Source: Cyrtodaria siliqua (taxonomy: Eukaryota; Mollusca; Bivalvia; Adapedonta; Hiatellidae). Taken from it: a stretch of 64,000 bases of DNA. Positions within the stretch are counted from its first letter, which is position 1; the number at the start of each line of letters is the position of its first letter. The notes beneath the pieces are model-generated. The model saw only the letters and a program-made list of their open reading frames with translations, did not search any database and had not been told where the DNA came from. The DNA lies in assembly GCA_037043455.1 (NCBI GenBank), contig JAWPHD010003277.1, positions 124,001 through 188,000 on the forward strand. Reading direction: 5' to 3'. This document shows, piece by piece, positions 11,301 through 20,300 of this stretch. A program made the translations under genes and the position numbers.

Positions 11301-14300
11301 AATTATTTGATACATTTGAGTTTTATATCGGGTTAGATATACGCCTTTAAAACTTTTGCTCATGAAGTTATTGTTATTTTTTTTTATTTTTTTTACATAC
11401 CAACAAGTTTAGCATTTGGTGCCACACCTGGATCACAACCGTTCTCACATTTAGCCGCGATACGGCCCATGCAGCTGGTACCATGGCTTAACGGTATGGA
11501 GATAGTTATTTATTTATTTTTAATACATTATTAAGTCTGGCTTATATTAAAGGCTATAGTAATGTGTATATCAATATTGTCTAATTGCTAACATATGTCT
11601 TAACATTTCAATATCGATCAGTTTTTATTATCATGTTTGTATCTCACGGGTAAACGATGTATATTATATTTTCCATCAAATCAGTTTTTGTTCATAGTTT
11701 GTGTATATGACGGACCAAGTGAGACATTAATACAAACTATATAAAAGCAATTAAATGTAAAAACACTTAAACTAGCGTTAGTATCAAATGTTTTATGTAA
11801 TAAAAACTAAATGAAATAATACATGTATATTCATTTGAAATGTTCACTATAAACTGATCCATCAACAAGGTGGAAAATTGCACTAAAGCTGAACAGCCAC
11901 TTGTTGAAAGTACTTAAAATGTGTTTGGTTTTGAACCATATACTTTGAATATTTACACATATAAAATGTACAAAATATATGGTTCAAAACGAAACTAATA
12001 AAATAAACTCTAAACACACATGTAAGTTGTGTTTGTGAATTGTTTCTCTCTTGTAAAACAACGCATATATTATGACAGAGCCAACTATATTTTGTTCGAA
12101 CCGGACTATAGCAGAATTCAGCAGACATTAGTAAAGACATCAGTAAAGACGTTTGTTAAACATTTAGTCCAAGTATAACTCTATATAAAGTTCGCTAGGA
12201 TCAACATGAATATCAAAACACAAACTTTATAAATATCAATCAAATTGAAAGTAAGATGACGAAGTTCTTTATAAAGAATACCACTACATATAGGACAAAT
12301 ATTGTGCGTCACTGTCAACGCTCAGAACAGCTGCAATTAAAGGACAAATCTTGTGCGTCACTGTCAACGCTCAGAACAGCTGCAATTAAAGGACAAATCT
12401 TGTGCGTCACTGTCAACGCTCAGAACAGCTGCAATTAAAGGACAAATCTTGTGCGTCACTGTCAACGCTCAGAACAGCTGCAAGTAAAGGACAAATCTTG
12501 TGCGTCACTGTCAAACGCTCAGAACAGCTGCAATTAAAGGACAAATCTTGTGCGTCACTGTCAACGCTCAGAACAGCTGCAATTAAAGGACAAATCTTGT
12601 GCGTCACTGTCAACGCTCAGAACAGCTGCAATTAAAGGACAAATCTTGTGCGTCACTGTCAACGCTCAGAACAGCTGCAATTAAAGGACAAATCGTGTGC
12701 GTCACTGTCAACGCTCAGAACAGCTGCAATTAAAGGACAAATCTTGTGCGTCACTGTCAAACGCTCAGAACAGCTGCAATTAAAGGACAAATCTTGTGCG
12801 TCACTGTCAAACGCTCAGAACAGCTGCAATTAAAGGACAAATCTTGTGCGTCACTGTCAGAACAGCTGCAATTAAAGGAATTAATCAGCCAAATAACGAC
12901 AAAATTACAATACAAAACGATTAAATGTATAGGGTTATTGACAGGTTATTAAGATACCCGTGATTGAATATGAGTAACATGAATTATGAGTTGGTAACTG
13001 TTAATTGTCAAAACCAGTTTTGTGGTTTGGTCCGTCTGGTTAAAGCCGTTTATGTTGTGTCAATAGAGTTTGGATTCTCAAAATATGTACGTTATATATA
13101 TACCTCGTCGTCAGTAGGTTTAGAAACGGTGTACATCGTTTGTAAAAGTTGGCTGTTGTTGGTGAGATTTACGAAATGCCATAATGACTTACTCAGTTAT
13201 ATATAATGTTTTATGTCCAAATACTAGAATAACTGAGTAAATCTAATTATAAACTCTCGAAAATGTCAAAATAAAAGATGAGTAAAACAGATTCATATTC
13301 ACCTAAATCTTGGATCTGTAGGATTCATTTCATAGCACTCGTTGTTTGGAGCTGTGTCATTATCGTTGTTTATGAAATTATAGCTCAGTTCCTTGTTCTG
13401 TGAGGAAAAAGTATTTTGGTTATCTTGACGTTTTTTATCAAGCATTAAAATTAGCGTCTGGATTTATTAATCCAGTATTATTATATTTTTTTTACTTTAA
13501 AACTGCTTGCATGTAATTAAATACAATTTTGATTTATTTTTTTTTTGTTCTTATTATTTTTTCAAAGTTTTAAACATATTACCTGTCCTATATAATCAAC
13601 AATTAATAATATGAGAAAGCAATTTGATTTATACTATTCTTAGAAATAATATTAATGATTAAGCAGATGCAAGTTATGTGGAAAAAACTAACGGGACACC
13701 GTGAGTTATTTTAAAACAATCAAGATTGTCGTGTGTCCCTTTAATGCCGATGTTAATTAATATTTAAATTTGGTATCTATTTTAGAAAGGAATATTATTA
13801 AAGTATCAATTGTGTAACGTTTATGGAACTGTAAGGCAATCGCTTTAAAGGAAATACAAACCAAAGTTCTTGTTATTGATTTAAACGTTGATTTTTTTTG
13901 TTGTTCTCTATTATTTCTGTTTTGTAATATGCTCGTTTTTATCTTTTTTAAAGAAAATTCGATATTTAATATTTACAACAGCATCTTCCAGGTTTCTATG
14001 ATCTATTTGGAATCCAGCGTCGACGACACCCACCCGTACATGTCTGGTCGGCGGTGAACGTTCAGTTGCAGATGTAAAGCCCTGACAATATATGTTTTGT
14101 GATTAATTAAAAAAACAACACTAAAGGCAAATATACACTACTATACAATAAACTAAATCAGGATTTATATATAAAAAACACCCCGATGTATACCAATTTG
14201 TCACATTACAACAGCTGGTTTTAGACACACTGACGTCTATTATGCACTTTTATGCGTGCTAAACCCTGACTAAATTATAACGAGCGATATATACCAATTT

Positions 14301-17300
14301 GTAAAAACACCTGGTTTTAGACACACTGATGTCCATTATGCACTTTATGCGTGGTAAACCCTGACTAAACTATAACGAGTGGTATATACCAATTTGTAAT
14401 AACAACTGGTTTTAGACACGCTGACGTCCCGATGATGATTTGTGCACTTTTTGCGTTCTATAAGAAACATCAGTGTATATAATAAAAAAGAAGACCATTT
14501 ACATCAATCTGAAATATGTAGAAGCTACTAAGTGTTAGAGAGCATCGGATAATAACAAAAATTAAACTGAACTATTTGCTGTTTGTTAGGTTACAACTAT
14601 TGGAATGTATATCATTTGGAAGAAATGAACACAAACAAAAGAAAATAGCAGACACTTGTATAGAGCTAATGGTGTCTTGCTAGTCCATGTAAGGACATAC
14701 TGGTATGTATGTTAGTGGCTGGGATTCTTAATTGTTCATATGTTATCACGCATGATTCCATTTATATGAGTAAGAATATATTTCACTTTATACTTCTACT
14801 TTTAATTTGTATGCAAAGTGGCTATATGATATGTATATGTTTAAATATTCACATCATTCGCCTTTTAAATAAATATTGCTACCTGAAATTGAATTGTATC
14901 TGTCATAAATTCATTTAAAGAGAGGTCTAATTCATTTAAACAGAGGTCTAATTCAATTGTAGAAAGATTAATTCGAAAAAAGAGCGGTTCAATTCCATAC
15001 GAATCTCCTTCACTTGATTTGATGAAGATTCAATTATTAAAAATTATCATTCTATGTAAAGAAAACATAGAGAGGTTCAATTTCATTGAAGAGAATGCTA
15101 AATGAATTGCACCTCTCTTCAATAAAATTGATTTCATAAATAAGGTATAGTTTGTATATCCATATTGCACATGCGCATTGATTTTAAAGGGCCGGCATAG
15201 TGGAGAGCAGTTATTATTTTATTCTTACAAAAGCACTTAACAAACTTGAATTGAACCTCTCATTAATTCGCCTAAAGAAAGGGCAGGGCTAATTCTTTTG
15301 AATCTCTCTTTAATTAATTTATAGATATGTGAAAGTTTTTAAATTGAAAATAGGTCAACTTCAATTCAGGAGAGGTTCAATTGAAGTAAAAATATTTTCA
15401 ACTGAATTAATAAAAGGTTCGATTCAACGGAATAGAGTGAATACGACTTGAACCTATTTTAATCAGACCTCGCTTTCAATGAAATAATAATAGTTTCGCT
15501 TGTTTCGAGAAAAGTCCAACTATATCAGTTGATTTACTATGACGTTCCATGCAAGTTGGATGGAATTATCAGTTTTAAACCAATCAGGCTTAGACAATTG
15601 TTTTTTCCTGCACGTAACACAATGTTCGGTTTTCTTCTTTATGCTGAGGGCTGCACAAATGCCTCGTCAAATGACCGATATACGACGCCAAGTGTCTGAG
15701 TGTCTGCAAGATATTATTTGATGATGTGTGGTTTTGAGATGGTTAAACAATGCTTGCGTTGCTCATAATATGTCTGACCTCCCTGCAGATCAATCAGTAT
15801 AATGATCATCTGTTTTATTTTCACTATGATTATTATTATCCTGTAAATATTATTAAATGCATTACCTGAACGATCGAAATGGTATTCCCTAATATTACAC
15901 CCTTCTCTGATGTCTTGATTCCTTCACCAGAAGTTGTTATCTCAACATGGCTGTTTTTAGAATCTTTAGACGTTGAAAAATAGACGAAGTTGATTGGCCG
16001 TTCATAATCTCGTGTGATCGATACCACCTATGTAATGTATTTTACAATTTAAATATCAATACTTGTAAAATGCGTGCCTTACATTCAAAGTGTTTATTTT
16101 CCATCATACAAAATGTCAATAACATCGGCCAATGGTGGGTGGGGGTGGGGGGGGGGGGGGCAGGCTGAGAGAGATTGGCCAAGGGGGAGTTGGGGGTGAG
16201 AGAATTTCTATAGGTAACTGTAAATCACTGTTAGCCATGCAATTTCATGAGAACATTGTGATATTCAATTTTTCTAATAAAGCCTTTTTCTGTGCAGTAA
16301 AATATAAACACACAACATAAAGTTGTTCATTTAATGCTTTGCTATCATTCTTGTTCTAGAAACATTAAAGAAATATCAGACAAGTTTTGTATTTAAACTA
16401 GCTAAATTATGAATGTGCTTTTCTTAATTACAAAGTTGTGTTTAGCTTTTCTTACCCAAGACAATATCTTATATAGTAATGTAACACAAAGAAAAAACTA
16501 CAAGTGGACCTCAATTTATATACCGGAGTTGATCGGTCATGGAGCATGCAGTCAGTAAATAAACAAGATTCCCATGCTTTTTCAATGACCAAGTATGAGG
16601 AAATATGTCCTTAATTAACGGAAAACACACAATTTCAATATTAAGAACGTCAAGTTGTTGCATTGTATTTTAATTTATATAAAATTTTAAAATATCGCAT
16701 ACTAGTAATATAATAACTGCACTGTATGCTGGTTCAATAGTTTCAATATATATATTAAGACATGCTTGAATGGCAGATACTACATTCACTTCCTCCACAT
16801 CTGATGTGCGCTACACATTTGGAGTCCATAAAAAGAGTATGAAATGAGAAACTTGGAAATCGCCGATATTTATCGTAAATACAAAACATATTGCAGTCTC
16901 GGTTTGACTGAGACTGTTCGTGAACGGTAGTCCCAGGTTGAGCAGAACTCAATATTTAAAATGTCAATATATAGTAATCGCTCAAGCATCCATCTAATGC
17001 GGGTTTGGCATCAATGTAGCTTTATGTGACTTCGATGTCAAAACACTAATCAAGAATGTTGTTAGCTGCTATCCATGGTAGAGTCTAGACTGAAGTCTGT
17101 ATTACAAAAAGCTTTATTACTACATGGATGCAAGTTTGAATGATAGAACCCACTCCTGGTAGATACTAGATTGACTTTGATCTTTCATTAAGCTGTAGGT
17201 ACAAATGCTAGCATCCACAACTAGTAGGCGTTGTCCATAATTATTAGTTATTTATTCTATTATGTCAGTATGTGCTTACATTTGATTTTATTTATAAATA

Positions 17301-20300
17301 AAAGAAAAAACACTTTGTTATATATTATCATACTAGATATTTAAAGGCATTTGCTGTAGTTTTCCATGCGCAGCTTTTTTGGGCGACTTCTTTTCTAAAA
17401 CTATTGGATGGATTTTCCTACAAATTTACAGGAATGTTGCTTTTGATGTCTAGTTGTATTCTTTGTCTTTTTTTTTTTATTTTTTTTTTTATTTTTTTTT
17501 AATTTTTTTTTAATTTTTATTTTTTATTTTTTATTGTCTTTATTTAAATAAAAGCCTATTATTAGATACATAAAATAGGAAACATATAGCATTTTTAATA
17601 ATAATTCCAAAAAAATTAAAAAAATTAAGCGTAATGGTATGGTTCCAAAAACCAGTATTAAATCTCAATATGCATGGTGACCTATAAATTTAATTGAATA
17701 TATTGTCTAAATATATGTTCAAATAAGTGCCTAGGAAGTTTGAACAAATTCTGTTATTAGGAACAAAAAAGGAAAATATACTATTTCTATATAATTTCAT
17801 ACAAAACTTGGCATTTTAGCATAGGGGTAGGGTTTCAAATTCTTTTTCTAAACAAGCATAGGGACCTATCATTTTTATTGTACATTTTGTTTTTATACAT
17901 GTTAAACTATGTGCTTAGAAAGTTTAAAAAAATTCTGCTATTGGGAACATACAAAAAAAAAAAGGAAATTGTATCATTATGGACTAATTTGTGCATAAAT
18001 TGTGGTAATGGTCTCAACAGATTTTGTAAAAAAATATAGGTTTTACATAAAGATGAGCTTTAAATGTTATTGTAATTAAATGTTCTTTACTTTAATACAA
18101 TTTTAGCAGAATTGTGACCAATGAATAAATAATTAGACTTCAAAAATATCTTATTTAGCTATTTCATGGACTTGTTCAACTTTTTGGACAGATTGACATG
18201 ACGGTGGCATTACAAATTATTTTTTAAAATTTTAACAAGCATGGTGACCTACCATTATTTTTGCCCTTTCTGTCTATATATATATAACAGACTTACTGTA
18301 CAAAAAGTTTAAAGAAAATCTGTTATGCAGAAAAAACTATAGAAAATGTCTTTAAAAGTATATACCTGTTTATATCTACATTTCAACTGCACTCGTCCTA
18401 TATCAGCCTAATGTACATTGTTGCTTTCATTTCTCGATGAAAAACAAACAAGTGTTACATGAGCGTGGCTTCCATAAACGTGATTGCATTTGTTCCATAA
18501 TTGTTTTGTTATTACGAAAGAGTATGAGAGTGGACCTTTGGAAACGGCCGAACACGATACATACGAAATAGTGCAGTCTCGGTTTGACTGAGAAGAGTAG
18601 TGGAACCAACGAAGTTCATGCGCACTTTGCCGCTAGTTGAACCTAAGCACGTTCAATCATTCAGTTCGCCGTTCCACAGACATATTAATACACAAATAGG
18701 AAACTTTCTATCTGAACCAATGAAGTAGCCAAACATATCACGTGACACCTTAACTTTTCCTTCTATCTCCTCTCTCGTTTATTCGTTGATTTTGATGAGA
18801 ATTATGTTTAAAGATAACACATCTAATAAGTGTTGGCTTTTCTCTTAAAAATCAAGATTTGACGACATAGAACAAGTTTCCTTTGAAATCGTTTTTTGTT
18901 TAGAACGGTAGAGTAAAGAAAATGCTATCATTAGAAGGAGAATTAAATAAGTGTATCTATAAAACTCTTCAAGATACAAGTGTTTAAAGTTGGGCAACAT
19001 TTTGTCAAATATTCTCAGTCCCACGTGAAATTCAGATACATTTTACAGTAGTGTCAAATCTGTTTGTTATTAGGTCTATGGCCGTTCCAACAGAATTCAG
19101 AATTACCAATTTTAGTTATTGTAGCGATTTTCTTTCAAAATGTTTATACACGGATTGAATATTACATTTTGGTCTTTCATTGGGGTATATATAACTTTTA
19201 GGTAGTTTAAAGCTACCGAGAAGCTTTTCGTGCTGCACGAACTATATTTTAGAGGCATTTTAATAATAGTTGCTCATTGAAATCAGATTGTCCTTGTTGT
19301 TTTACTTAAGACATTAGTCCAATTTGAATGACATAAGTAAGCAGACTGTTTATTAGACAATTAGTCTAAGAGAACATTCATCTTGCACTTTATTCTTAAA
19401 TAAATTAATACAAAAACATAAACCGTTAAGGAATGCTTTAAATGTGTTAATTATATTTCATGTTCATTAAAAACAAAAACATTTTAAATGCCAGTGGTCG
19501 CCAGTCAAAAAGAGTAACGTTGGGATACATTTGTGAGGGTGCCTATTAAAGAACGGGCATATTTAAGATTGAAATCGACATTCTGATCTTTCATCGGGAC
19601 TCCGAAAAGCATTTGCGGTAGTTTAAACTGCAACCTAAACGATGTGTAACAATCTATGTCTTCGAGTGCATATATGATGTCGTGGAAAAGTGCTTACGTA
19701 TTTGTCCAGTTTCTTTTGCAGCTCATCAAGATACCCTGCGTCATTGGATATCATATCACTTTTTCTGAATAAGTAGTTTGTACATACAATCTGAAGATAC
19801 ATACATTATTATTTGAGCCATTTCGATGTTTTTTGGAATAAAAGTAAAGACAGAACATTTTAATTCTTAAGTACTGAACCTTTTCTAACATGGTAGCATG
19901 AGCAATTCGCATAATATATAATAAGCGGAAACATAGAAAGCCCTGGTGAAATGACACTTTAAATGAACTGTGGAAAGATATGTGTTGTAATGAACGAAAT
20001 TGGATTAAGTTTACAGAGAGATCACGAAAAATCAACCTGAAACATATTTATATTGAGAGCAGAAAACTATTTGACAGCTCGGTTCAAAAACGAAAAAGAC
20101 TATATTGGTACGAAATGCAAGAACAATTACTGGAATCGTGTAACAGCAAAAGCTCTGGTGATTTCTGGAAGTCAATTGGAAATATTGGAATAGGAAATGA
20201 GCGGAACAAACGTGTCCCTATGGAAAATTTACGAGAAGACGATTCGATTAGCACATCAACTCCGGAAATCTTGAACAAATGGGAGTCCCACTTTAAAGAC

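Noticed and set aside
12256..12952. Repeated frames such as RHCQRSEQLQLKDKSCASLS
   Set aside because: Translations of the intronic 49-bp minisatellite, interrupted where 50-bp units shift the frame.
16755..16952. 65-codon minus frame in intron 2 as a convertase exon
   Set aside because: It is the reverse of the dispersed 550-bp element found in five other places.
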